From Oscillospiraceae bacterium (GTDB lineage: Bacteria; Bacillota; Clostridia; Oscillospirales; CAG-272), in the NCBI GenBank assembly GCA_015064585.1, contig SVRY01000026.1:1-33960 (forward strand): a DNA stretch of 33,960 bases. Direction: 5' to 3'. The position numbers and the translations under genes were made by a program. The first letter of the stretch is position 1, and the number at the start of each line of letters is the position of its first letter. The notes beneath the pieces were generated by a model. It saw nothing but the letters and a program-made list of their open reading frames with translations. It did not search any database and was not told the DNA's origin. Positions 5,168 through 12,411 of this stretch are shown piece after piece.

Positions 5168-7558
5168 TTACGCTCTTAAAGTCAGCCCCAGTTCTCTTTC
5201 GAGCAGTGTGAGGATCTTCTTTGCAACCTTGTCGGCGTCCTCGTCGGTCATGGTACGGTCGGGCGCGCGCATGACCACATTGAAAGCAACGCTCTTCTTG
5301 CCTTCGGGAACCTGCTTTCCGCGGTAAATGTCAAACAGCTTGACATCTTCCACAGTCTTGCCGCCTGCTTTACGGATCACAGCTTCAATAGCACCCACTT
5401 CCAGCGCTTCATCGCATAAGAAGGCGAAGTCACGAGAGGTGGCGGGATGCTTGGGCAGAGGTGTGTATACCTTTTCGGTGGAGCTTTCGGCAAAGAGAGC
5501 TTCCACATCCAGATCGGCAACATATACGCGGCAATCAAAGCCGTAATTATCAAGAACGGTGGGATACAGCTCGCCGAATACGCCAAGCAGCTTGCCCTCG
5601 GCGGTCTTCACATCGGCGCATCTGCCGGGATGGTAGGTGGGATTATTCTCATTGGCAACAAAGCAAGCACCCTTGATGCCCGAAGAAGCAAGCACTGCCT
5701 GCACCATGCCCTTCATGGTGTAGAAATCGCCCTTTCCAAAGGAAGCGATGCACAGACGGTAATTTTCATTCGGCAGCTCGCCATCTACACCTGTGGGCAG
5801 ATACACCTTGGAAATTTCGTAAAGTGTAACTGCTTCACCGTGGTTGTTATAGTTATGCGCCAAGCAGTCCAGTACGGAAGGAACGGTACTGGTACGCATC
5901 ACGCCGGTATCCTCGCCCAAAGGATTGGTGATCACAACGTAATTGCGAAGCGCGGAATCTGCAGGCAGATTGATCTTATCGCTGTTCTTGGGAGAAACAA
6001 AGGAGAAGGTGCAGGTCTCGTATGCACCCATACTGCACATCAAAGAGTTGAGCATTTCGCGATAGCTCTGCATGGGGGTGAGCAGACCGGGATTGACCGC
6101 GGCGCGGAAGGAGGTGGAGGGGATCATATTGTAACCGTAGATACGGGCGATCTCCTCGGCTATGTCGTTCATGCAAAGCACGTCCGAGCGGTAGGAAGGT
6201 ACATGGATCAAATTGCCCTCCAAAACAAAATCCAGAGACAGCAGAATGTCCTTCATTGCCTGTTCCGAAAGCGAAATACCAATGAACTTGTTGATCTTTT
6301 CGCATTCCAAAGGAATCACAGTTTCGGGCTTTTTACCGCCGTATACGTCGATAACTCCGTTTACCACTTCGCCCGCTCCCAGCATTTCCACAAGCTCGCA
6401 GGCGCGGTAGACCGCATCCATGGTGTTTTCGGGGTCAAGACCCTTTTCAAAGCGTCCCGAAGCCTCGGTGCGCATACCAAGGGCTCTGCCGGTGATACGC
6501 ACAGATGCGCCCTCGAAATTAGCAGACTCGAACACAACGGTTTTGGTATCGTTTTCGATCTCGCTGTTGAGTCCGCCCATAATACCCGCCAGCGCCACTG
6601 CCTTCTTTTCATCGGCAATGACCAGCATACCCTTTTTCAGGGTGTGGGGCTTGTTGTCAAGCGAAATGAATTCTTCATTCTCCTCCGCTTCTCTCACAGT
6701 GATCTTCTTGCCGTCCAGGCACTTATAGTCAAAGGCGTGCATGGGCTGACCGTATTCCAGCATAACGTAGTTTGTAATATCAACAATGTTGTTGATGGGG
6801 CGCACACCCGAAGCGCGCAGACGGGTACGCATCCAAAGAGGAGAGGGCTCGATCTTTACGTTTTTGACCACCATCGCGGTGTAGCGGGGGCAAAGAACAT
6901 CATTTTCTACAGCTACATCCAGATAGTCGCGTACATCGCCGCCGCAGCCCTTAACAACAGGCTTGTGGTAGCTTACCTTTCTTTCAAAGCTGGCACCGGT
7001 CTCTCTTGCCAGACCGATCACCGACAGGCAGTCGGGACGGTTGGGGGTAATTTCAAATTCAATGACGGTATCTCTCAGGGAAAGCAGATCGCGGATATCG
7101 GTGCCCACCTGCATATCCGGTTCATCCAAAATCAGAATACCGTCCTCAACGGCATAGGGCATATCTCCCGTGGTGAGGTTTAGTTCGCCAATGGAGCACA
7201 GCATACCGTTGCTCTCCACACCGCGCAGCTTGCCTGCCTTGATGACAATGCCGCCGGGCAGCTTGGCAGGTGCCATTGCCACGGGAACAAAAGCGCCTTC
7301 AAATACATTCTGTGCGCCGGTTACGATCTGGCGAAGGGAGCCTTCGCCGCAGTCCAGCTGGCAGATCTGCAAATGGTCGGAATTCTCATGGGGAGTGATC
7401 TTTACGATCTTACCCACCACAACATTTTCTATATCCTCTCCCAAAAGTTCAAATCCCTCCACCTTGGAGCCGGTATCGGTCATGCGGTCGGCATATTCCT
7501 TTGCCGAAATGCCGCTAATATCGGTGAACTCCGAGAGCCACTCAAATGACAATTTCAT
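5168..7558 (-). CDS. pheT: Phenylalanine--tRNA ligase beta subunit
   Basis: 796 aa, the usual bacterial length. It pairs with PheS in an (alpha-beta)2 enzyme that charges tRNA-Phe. Seen in order: an N-terminal tRNA-binding OB domain (about residues 40-150, VVVGKIVKITPHENSDHLQI), the B3/B4 editing domain (about 210-385, YGQPMHAFDYKCLDG), the B5 domain (about 405-475), the catalytic-like core, and a C-terminal ferredoxin-fold anticodon-binding domain (about 700-795, KHPATSRDFAFLCDEALEVG). The start is preceded by AAAGGAT with about ten bases of spacing. It is third in a T-box-controlled operon, 19 bases after a YitT-family gene that separates it from pheS. Confidence 0.97.
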   Translation of the reverse strand: MKLSFEWLSEFTDISGISAKEYADRMTDTGSKVEGFELLGEDIENVVVGKIVKITPHENSDHLQICQLDCGEGSLRQIVTGAQNVFEGAFVPVAMAPAKLPGGIVIKAGKLRGVESNGMLCSIGELNLTTGDMPYAVEDGILILDEPDMQVGTDIRDLLSLRDTVIEFEITPNRPDCLSVIGLARETGASFERKVSYHKPVVKGCGGDVRDYLDVAVENDVLCPRYTAMVVKNVKIEPSPLWMRTRLRASGVRPINNIVDITNYVMLEYGQPMHAFDYKCLDGKKITVREAEENEEFISLDNKPHTLKKGMLVIADEKKAVALAGIMGGLNSEIENDTKTVVFESANFEGASVRITGRALGMRTEASGRFEKGLDPENTMDAVYRACELVEMLGAGEVVNGVIDVYGGKKPETVIPLECEKINKFIGISLSEQAMKDILLSLDFVLEGNLIHVPSYRSDVLCMNDIAEEIARIYGYNMIPSTSFRAAVNPGLLTPMQSYREMLNSLMCSMGAYETCTFSFVSPKNSDKINLPADSALRNYVVITNPLGEDTGVMRTSTVPSVLDCLAHNYNNHGEAVTLYEISKVYLPTGVDGELPNENYRLCIASFGKGDFYTMKGMVQAVLASSGIKGACFVANENNPTYHPGRCADVKTAEGKLLGVFGELYPTVLDNYGFDCRVYVADLDVEALFAESSTEKVYTPLPKHPATSRDFAFLCDEALEVGAIEAVIRKAGGKTVEDVKLFDIYRGKQVPEGKKSVAFNVVMRAPDRTMTDEDADKVAKKILTLLERELGLTLRA

Positions 7559-7577
7559 TTTGATAATATCCTTTCAA

Positions 7578-8453
7578 TTATACTTGTTTAAAGCCTTTTC
7601 CGATGATATCGCTGGTATTGGTGACGATCACAAAGGAATTGGGGTCGATCTTTTTTAAATAGTTGCGCAGTCGGTTTGCCTGCGAACGGTTCATAACGCT
7701 GATCATTGCGTATTCCTTATTGTGAGAGTATGCGCCTTCGCACTCCCATGTGGTGGCACTGCGGCGCAGCGTTTCTGTAATAAACCGTTCCACTTCTTCT
7801 CTGTGGGTGGTCACCACCACAAAGTGTTTGGAGCGGTTGATGCTGTCAATGGCACTGTCCACCACCAGCGTTTTGGTGATCAGACCCGCAATGGACAATA
7901 GCCCTGTCAAATATGCCGCCGAATGGGTGTTGAAATCGTAGAAGGTAAGCAATACCAGCACAGTGTCGGCAAGCAGCAAAGCTGTACCGCAGTCCATATT
8001 GATGTACTTGCGGATAATCATTGCCACAATGTCAGTGCCGCCCGACGAACCGTGGTAGAAGAACAAAATGGCGGAGCCAAGACCGGGCAGCAGTACCGCA
8101 AAGAAGAGCTCCAGTACCGGTTCGTTTGTCAACGGAAGGGCAAACGGCAGGGGAAAAAGGTCAAACAGTTCCAAAAACACCGTCAGCATAATGGAACCGT
8201 ATGCCGTTTTGATACCGAAATCCTTGCCGAGAACAATAAATCCCATCACAAGGAAAACCGTATTGAAGATCGTAACGTAATTGGAAGCGGTCAAAACAGG
8301 AAATGCTTGGTTGAGTACTACAGCAAGACCCGTTACCCCGCCCGTTGAAATATTGCTTGGAAATTTGAAGAAATAAGCGCCGACTGCTACCAAGAAAATA
8401 CCGAAAGTGATCACCGAATATTCTTTGAGAATCGTTAATACCTTATTCTTCAT
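7578..8453 (-). CDS. YitT-family membrane protein (DUF161 + DUF2179)
   Basis: 291 aa. The N-terminal two thirds are five to six membrane helices with family motifs (FKFPSNISTGGVTGLAVVLN near residue 30, FYHGSSGGTDIVAMIIRKY near residue 130). The C-terminal ~90 residues form a soluble DUF2179-type domain (KHFVVVTTHREEVERFI ... CEGAYSHNKEYAMISVMNR). The family has no established transport substrate. Its ATG lies seven bases after the pheS stop, and its ribosome site GTGAGG overlaps that stop, so translation is probably coupled to pheS. Its place between pheS and pheT puts it under the phenylalanine T-box. Confidence 0.9.
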   Translation of the reverse strand: MKNKVLTILKEYSVITFGIFLVAVGAYFFKFPSNISTGGVTGLAVVLNQAFPVLTASNYVTIFNTVFLVMGFIVLGKDFGIKTAYGSIMLTVFLELFDLFPLPFALPLTNEPVLELFFAVLLPGLGSAILFFYHGSSGGTDIVAMIIRKYINMDCGTALLLADTVLVLLTFYDFNTHSAAYLTGLLSIAGLITKTLVVDSAIDSINRSKHFVVVTTHREEVERFITETLRRSATTWECEGAYSHNKEYAMISVMNRSQANRLRNYLKKIDPNSFVIVTNTSDIIGKGFKQV

Positions 8454-8460
8454 AACAACC

Positions 8461-9474
8461 TCACTTAAACTGTTTCAAAAATCTGACATCGTTCTCGTAA
8501 AGATAACGCATGTCATCAATATTCCATTTACGCATTACAATACGCTCGATACCCATACCGAACGCAAAACCGGAGTACTCTTCGGGATCGATTCCGCAGC
8601 CGCGCAGAACATTGGGATGCACCATGCCCGCACCCAGAATTTCGATCCAACCTTCGCCTTTACACAAACGGCAGCCCTTGCCGCCGCAAACAAAGCAGGA
8701 AACGTCAACCTCAGCGGAGGGTTCGGTAAAGGGGAAATGGTGGGGACGGAAACGCAGCTTGGTTTCCGAGCCGAACATCTTCTTGGCAAACAGCTCCAGC
8801 ATTCCCTTCAGATCCCCCATGGTAATGCCCTTGTCCACCACAAGGCCCTCCATCTGATGGAACACGGGGCTGTGGGTGGCATCCACTGCGTCGGAACGGT
8901 ATACTCTTCCGGGAGATACCACGCGAATGGGGGGACGCTTCTTTTCCATGGTACGCACCTGCACAGGCGAGGTCTGAGAGCGAAGCAGGATATTATCGGT
9001 AATATAGAAGGTATCCTGGGTATCTCTTGCAGGATGGTTTTCGGGAATGTTCAGCGCTTGGAAATTATAATAGTCGTACTCCACTTCGGGTCCTTCCACC
9101 ACTTCAAAGCCCATGGAACGGAAAATATCGCACATTTCCTTTTCCACAGCCGCCAGCGGATGACGGGATCCAAAGGCAATTTCCTTACCGGGCGCAGTAA
9201 CGTCCAGCTTTTCGCTTTGCAGTTTCTTTTCGTTTTCCTTTGCCTTGAGCTCGGCAGCCTTTGCCTCGATTTTTTGCTCAATGAACTGACGGATCTCATT
9301 TGCCAATGCGCCGATGATCGGACGCTCTTCGGCAGACAGCGAGCCCATACCGCGCAGTACGGCGGTCAACTCACCCTTTTTGCCCAAAAAACGCACACGC
9401 ACTTCCTCAAGCGGCGCGTTCGCAGCAAGCATCTGCTCTGCGGCATCTTTGATCGCTAAGAGTTTTTCTTTCAT
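8461..9474 (-). CDS. pheS: Phenylalanine--tRNA ligase alpha subunit
   Basis: 337 aa, normal length. Class II synthetase catalytic subunit. The N-terminal ~85 residues are a charged coiled coil that binds tRNA. Motif 2 is seen around [19 protein letters not shown], the Phe-binding region around [15 protein letters not shown], and motif 3 at [16 protein letters not shown] near the C-terminus. An intact CxxC pair ([17 protein letters not shown]) may bind zinc, as in some PheS proteins. The start ATG follows GGAAGGAA with seven bases of spacing. It is first in the operon and directly downstream of the T-box leader. Confidence 0.97.
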   Translation of the reverse strand: MKEKLLAIKDAAEQMLAANAPLEEVRVRFLGKKGELTAVLRGMGSLSAEERPIIGALANEIRQFIEQKIEAKAAELKAKENEKKLQSEKLDVTAPGKEIAFGSRHPLAAVEKEMCDIFRSMGFEVVEGPEVEYDYYNFQALNIPENHPARDTQDTFYITDNILLRSQTSPVQVRTMEKKRPPIRVVSPGRVYRSDAVDATHSPVFHQMEGLVVDKGITMGDLKGMLELFAKKMFGSETKLRFRPHHFPFTEPSAEVDVSCFVCGGKGCRLCKGEGWIEILGAGMVHPNVLRGCGIDPEEYSGFAFGMGIERIVMRKWNIDDMRYLYENDVRFLKQFK

Positions 9475-9534
9475 GATTGTTCCTTCCTTGATAGGTTAAT
9501 ATTGTCTTTGTTTGGCAGCAAATGAAAAAGCGCT

Positions 9535-9751
9535 CTCATCCCAAAAGGACGAAGACCGCTTCGTGGTACCACCTTTTTTCCGCGGTCACCCGCGCTTATG
9601 ATCCTGTAACGGGGACAACCGTACCCGGCTACCTTTCACCGAGTCCGCTCCGAAGGGAAATGCGCCCCTGCGCCCGACACCGCTTACAGCCCGGGCGGTG
9701 CTCTCTTGACGGGTGAAACAGGTTTGCCAACTTCATCACTGCGTTTTAAAC
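9535..9751 (-). promoter_or_regulatory. T-box leader, phenylalanine-specific
   Basis: The minus-strand leader has the T-box sequence AAGGTGGTACCACG (9575-9562), whose bulge binds uncharged tRNA ends. It is followed by a compact terminator hairpin (ACGAAG-CGGT-CTTCGT, then CC and four T). Upstream, a stem I is closed by TTTCACC/GGTGAAA and holds the conserved AGAGAGC and GGAGC elements. Two TTC (Phe) triplets fall on the specifier side of the stem I loop, at 9659-9657 and 9654-9652. Uncharged tRNA-Phe should stabilise the antiterminator and switch on pheS, yitT and pheT. Confidence 0.92.
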
Positions 9752-9757
9752 ATAGGG

Positions 9758-9786
9758 ATTATAGCACATCTTTTTTCAATTTGCAA
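9758..9786 (-). promoter_or_regulatory. Promoter of the T-box/pheS operon
   Basis: TTGCAA (9786-9781), 17 bases ending TGTGC, TATAAT (9763-9758). The leader is about 275 bases long. Confidence 0.8.
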
Positions 9787-9832
9787 GAGTTTTTTCATTT
9801 TTGTTTGCCGAAAATCAGAATATTCCTGCTAA

Positions 9833-9852
9833 ATCAAACAGTACTGTTTGAT
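9833..9852. promoter_or_regulatory. Perfect 20-bp palindrome between the divergent pheS and marR promoters
   Basis: ATCAAACAGTACTGTTTGAT is a perfect palindrome of the kind bound by dimeric repressors. A second inverted repeat, TTATGCCA...TGGCATAA (9859-9866 and 9885-9892), follows. The rest of 9790-9985 shows no gene. Which regulator binds is unknown. Confidence 0.5.
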
Positions 9853-9988
9853 ACTCCGTTATGCCACGCTCCTTTTCTTTTTTATGGCATAAAAAGTCCG
9901 TTTGTCAAGCCGAGCGCCAAAGTACGCGCGCAGGAACAAAAATAAAAGTGAACGTTTTGTGTATTTTGAGAAAATTCGGTGAAATGTA

Positions 9989-10017
9989 TTGACAATCCAA
10001 ATTTATATAGTTATACT
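9989..10017 (+). promoter_or_regulatory. marR-ABC operon promoter with overlapping inverted repeat
   Basis: TTGACA (9989-9994), 17 bases, TATACT (10012-10017). An imperfect inverted repeat TTATAC-TTTAT-GTATAC (10011-10027) covers the -10 box, a likely autoregulatory operator for the MarR protein encoded next. Confidence 0.75.
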
Positions 10018-10079
10018 TTATGTATACAAAATGACATTTTTGTCTTTTTACATAATTAAATACCAGGAGGTATTATAAA

Positions 10080-10601
10080 ATGGCATATTCTTCTCTTGAA
10101 AAAAATATTTTTGGGCGTAAGATCAACGCCCCCCATAAAAATGTGCGTGCTCCCATTACCCCCACAGCCGTAACCGCCATGCGTGAAGTGGCAGACATTC
10201 TGGAAGCCAATTTGGAAAATATTTTCTCGCAAGGGGATGTCAAAGAGGGCTACCGCCATATCTTAATGGTGCTGGGCATGGAAGACGGCATTTCCCAGCT
10301 TTCCATCGCCAAGCAAACAAGCCTCAAGCCCTCCACCGTCAGCATTGCGCTGAAAAAGATGGAGCGTGAAGGCTATATCACCCGTGTCAACGATTCCAAG
10401 GATATGCGTATGTCCCGGGTATATCTGACCGAAATGGGTCTGGATGTTGCCAACCGCGCCTATGCAATGAACGAAAACATCGGAAACATCCTGCTTTCCG
10501 GCATTTCCAAAGAAGATTTGGACACCGTAATGACCGTGGTTGCCAAAATGAAAGCAAACTATGCGGCAAGCGAATATGCCGTCAACAACGAAGACAAATA
10601 A
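10080..10601 (+). CDS. MarR-family transcriptional regulator
   Basis: 173 aa. A winged-helix region spans about residues 55-140: helix-turn-helix GISQLSIAKQTSLKPSTVSIALKKMEREGYI, then the wing DSKDMRMSRVYLTEMG with the typical D-x-R-x3-hydrophobic pattern. Flanking helices would form the dimer interface. AGGAGG lies nine bases before the ATG. It is first in an operon with two ABC exporter subunits, a common arrangement in Clostridia in which the MarR protein represses the exporter until a toxic ligand binds. The ligand here is not predictable. Confidence 0.92.
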   Translation: MAYSSLEKNIFGRKINAPHKNVRAPITPTAVTAMREVADILEANLENIFSQGDVKEGYRHILMVLGMEDGISQLSIAKQTSLKPSTVSIALKKMEREGYITRVNDSKDMRMSRVYLTEMGLDVANRAYAMNENIGNILLSGISKEDLDTVMTVVAKMKANYAASEYAVNNEDK

Positions 10602-10610
10602 ACCGTTTAT

Positions 10611-10644
10611 ATGGAGGTGAAATGCCGCACGGCTGCACCTCCAT
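10611..10644 (+). promoter_or_regulatory. Leader hairpin sequestering a ribosome site
   Basis: ATGGAGGTG (10611-10619) pairs perfectly with CACCTCCAT (10636-10644), loop 16 bases. The left arm contains the GGAGG that precedes the 14-codon ORF at 10622. Formation of the hairpin would hide that site; there is no T run, so it is not an ordinary terminator. Confidence 0.55.
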
Positions 10645-10666
10645 TCGGTATGTATATAAGGAGTGA
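10622..10666 (+). CDS. Candidate 14-codon leader ORF before the ABC exporter
   Basis: GGAGG, four bases, then ATG encodes MPHGCTSIRYVYKE and stops at TGA 10664-10666. Its last codons (AAG GAG TGA) contain the AAGGAG ribosome site of the exporter gene, so a ribosome ending here would affect initiation at 10674. Leader peptides are known before drug-resistance genes; a role here is inference. Confidence 0.4.
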   Translation: MPHGCTSIRYVYKE

Positions 10667-10673
10667 TATTATT

Positions 10674-12410
10674 TTGAAAAGATGGATGAAATATGTGCGT
10701 CCCTATCTTGCCTATTTCATTTTGGGTCCTCTTTGCATGATCATCGAAGTCATCGGTGAAATGGTTATGCCGATCTTCCTTGCCGCGATCATCAACCGCG
10801 CCAATGAAGGCACGCTGACGATCTCCACCAGCATCGGCATCGCGGGGCTCATGGTGCTCACCGCCCTTATAATGATGGCAGGCGGCGTAGGCGGATCTTA
10901 TTTCGGCTCCAAGGCATCGGTTAATTTTGCCGCTGACCTGCGCGCCGACGTATACAAGAAGGTGCAGACCTTCTCCTTCTCCAGCATTGATAAGTTTTCC
11001 ACAGGCTCGCTTGTCACCCGCTTGACAAACGACATCACCCAAATGCAAAATATGGTCAACATGATGCTGCGCATGATGCTGCGTGCCCCCGGTATGCTCA
11101 TTGGCGGTATCATCATGGCAATTTCACTCAACCCTTCCCTGTCGGTGGTGCTTGCCGTTTCTATTCCGATCCTGCTTTTGGCTGTGGGCTCACTGGTTTA
11201 CCGCGGCTTTTCCCGCTTTGCCAAAATGCAGACCCGCATTGACAACCTGAACAACACAGTCAAAGAAAACATCACCAATATGCGCGTGGTCAAGAGCTTT
11301 GTCAGCGAGGACCGCGAAGAAATCAAATTCAAACAAGCCAACCGCGACCTAAAGGATGCGGGTATGCACGCCATGAAGATCATGATCTTCATGACCCCCG
11401 TAATGACCATCATTATGAATCTGACCACCCTTGCGGTGATCTGGTTCGGCGGCAGAATGGTACTGAACGTGGGAATGGACGTGGGCGATCTTTCCGCTTT
11501 CATTACCTATGTTGCCCAGATCCTCTCCTCGCTGATGATGGTAACCATGATGTTTATGATGTCCTCCCGTGCACTGGCATCCGCCAAGCGTGTACGTGAG
11601 GTACTGGATGAGACCACCGACTTAAACGACCTGTATGCCGCACACCCCGAAAAGCAGGTGGAAGTGGGTAATATCGAATTCCAAAACGTCACCTTCCGTT
11701 ACAATAAGACCAGTGAAGAGCCTGTACTGGATAAAATTTCTGTTTCCATTCCCGCAGGCAAGACCGTTGGCATCATCGGCTCCACAGGTGCCGGTAAGAC
11801 CACCTTTGTTTCCATGATCCCCCGACTGTACGACCCCGATGAAGGAGCGGTACTGGTGGACGGGGTCAATGTCAAGGACTATTCGCTGTATAACCTGCGC
11901 GAAGGCATCGGCATGGTACTGCAAAAGAATGTGCTCTTCTCGGGCTCCATTTCGGAAAACCTGCGCTGGGGCGACCAAAACGCCTCGGATGAGGAAATCA
12001 AAACCGCCGCAGAATATGCCCAGGCAGATAAATTCGTCACCTCCTTCAAGGACGGCTACGACCATATGCTTGACCAGGGAGGAACAAACGTTTCAGGCGG
12101 TCAGAAACAGCGTCTTTGCATTGCCAGAACCCTTTTAAAAAAGCCGAAGATCTTGATCTTGGACGACTCCACCTCGGCTGTAGACACCGCCACCGAAGCG
12201 CAGATCCGCCGCGCCTTCCGCGAAGAGCTCTCGGGCTCCACCAAGCTGATCATTGCCCAAAGAATCACCTCTGTTATGGAAGCAGACTTCATCATTGTTA
12301 TGAACGACGGATGCATCACGGGTATTGGCGACCACACGACCCTTCTTGCAAATAACACCGAATACCAGGAGATCTACTATTCTCAAATGGAAAAGAAGGA
12401 GGCGAAATAA
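10674..12410 (+). CDS. ABC exporter subunit with degenerate ATP site
   Basis: 578 aa, a six-helix membrane domain (about residues 1-310) followed by a nucleotide-binding domain. Walker A GSTGAGKTT at 369, signature VSGGQ at 473, Walker B ILILDDS. At residue 498 Asp replaces the catalytic Glu, and in the switch loop IIAQRI (residue 529) Gln replaces His. These two changes mark the non-catalytic-site partner of heterodimeric exporters such as TM287/288, LmrCD and BmrCD. The start is TTG at 10674, because AAGGAG lies ten bases before it; the next ATG is too far. The stop is one base before the partner gene. Likely exports drugs, lipids or peptides. Confidence 0.93.
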   Translation: MKRWMKYVRPYLAYFILGPLCMIIEVIGEMVMPIFLAAIINRANEGTLTISTSIGIAGLMVLTALIMMAGGVGGSYFGSKASVNFAADLRADVYKKVQTFSFSSIDKFSTGSLVTRLTNDITQMQNMVNMMLRMMLRAPGMLIGGIIMAISLNPSLSVVLAVSIPILLLAVGSLVYRGFSRFAKMQTRIDNLNNTVKENITNMRVVKSFVSEDREEIKFKQANRDLKDAGMHAMKIMIFMTPVMTIIMNLTTLAVIWFGGRMVLNVGMDVGDLSAFITYVAQILSSLMMVTMMFMMSSRALASAKRVREVLDETTDLNDLYAAHPEKQVEVGNIEFQNVTFRYNKTSEEPVLDKISVSIPAGKTVGIIGSTGAGKTTFVSMIPRLYDPDEGAVLVDGVNVKDYSLYNLREGIGMVLQKNVLFSGSISENLRWGDQNASDEEIKTAAEYAQADKFVTSFKDGYDHMLDQGGTNVSGGQKQRLCIARTLLKKPKILILDDSTSAVDTATEAQIRRAFREELSGSTKLIIAQRITSVMEADFIIVMNDGCITGIGDHTTLLANNTEYQEIYYSQMEKKEAK

Positions 12411-12411
12411 A

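Noticed and set aside
5447-7183. Plus-strand open frame of 578 codons
   Set aside because: It lies wholly antisense to pheT, whose domains are intact. The long frame is a by-product of GC-skewed codon use in pheT, and there is no ribosome site or promoter.
8407-9459. Plus-strand open frame of 350 codons
   Set aside because: Antisense to pheS, with composition unlike a protein and no initiation signal.
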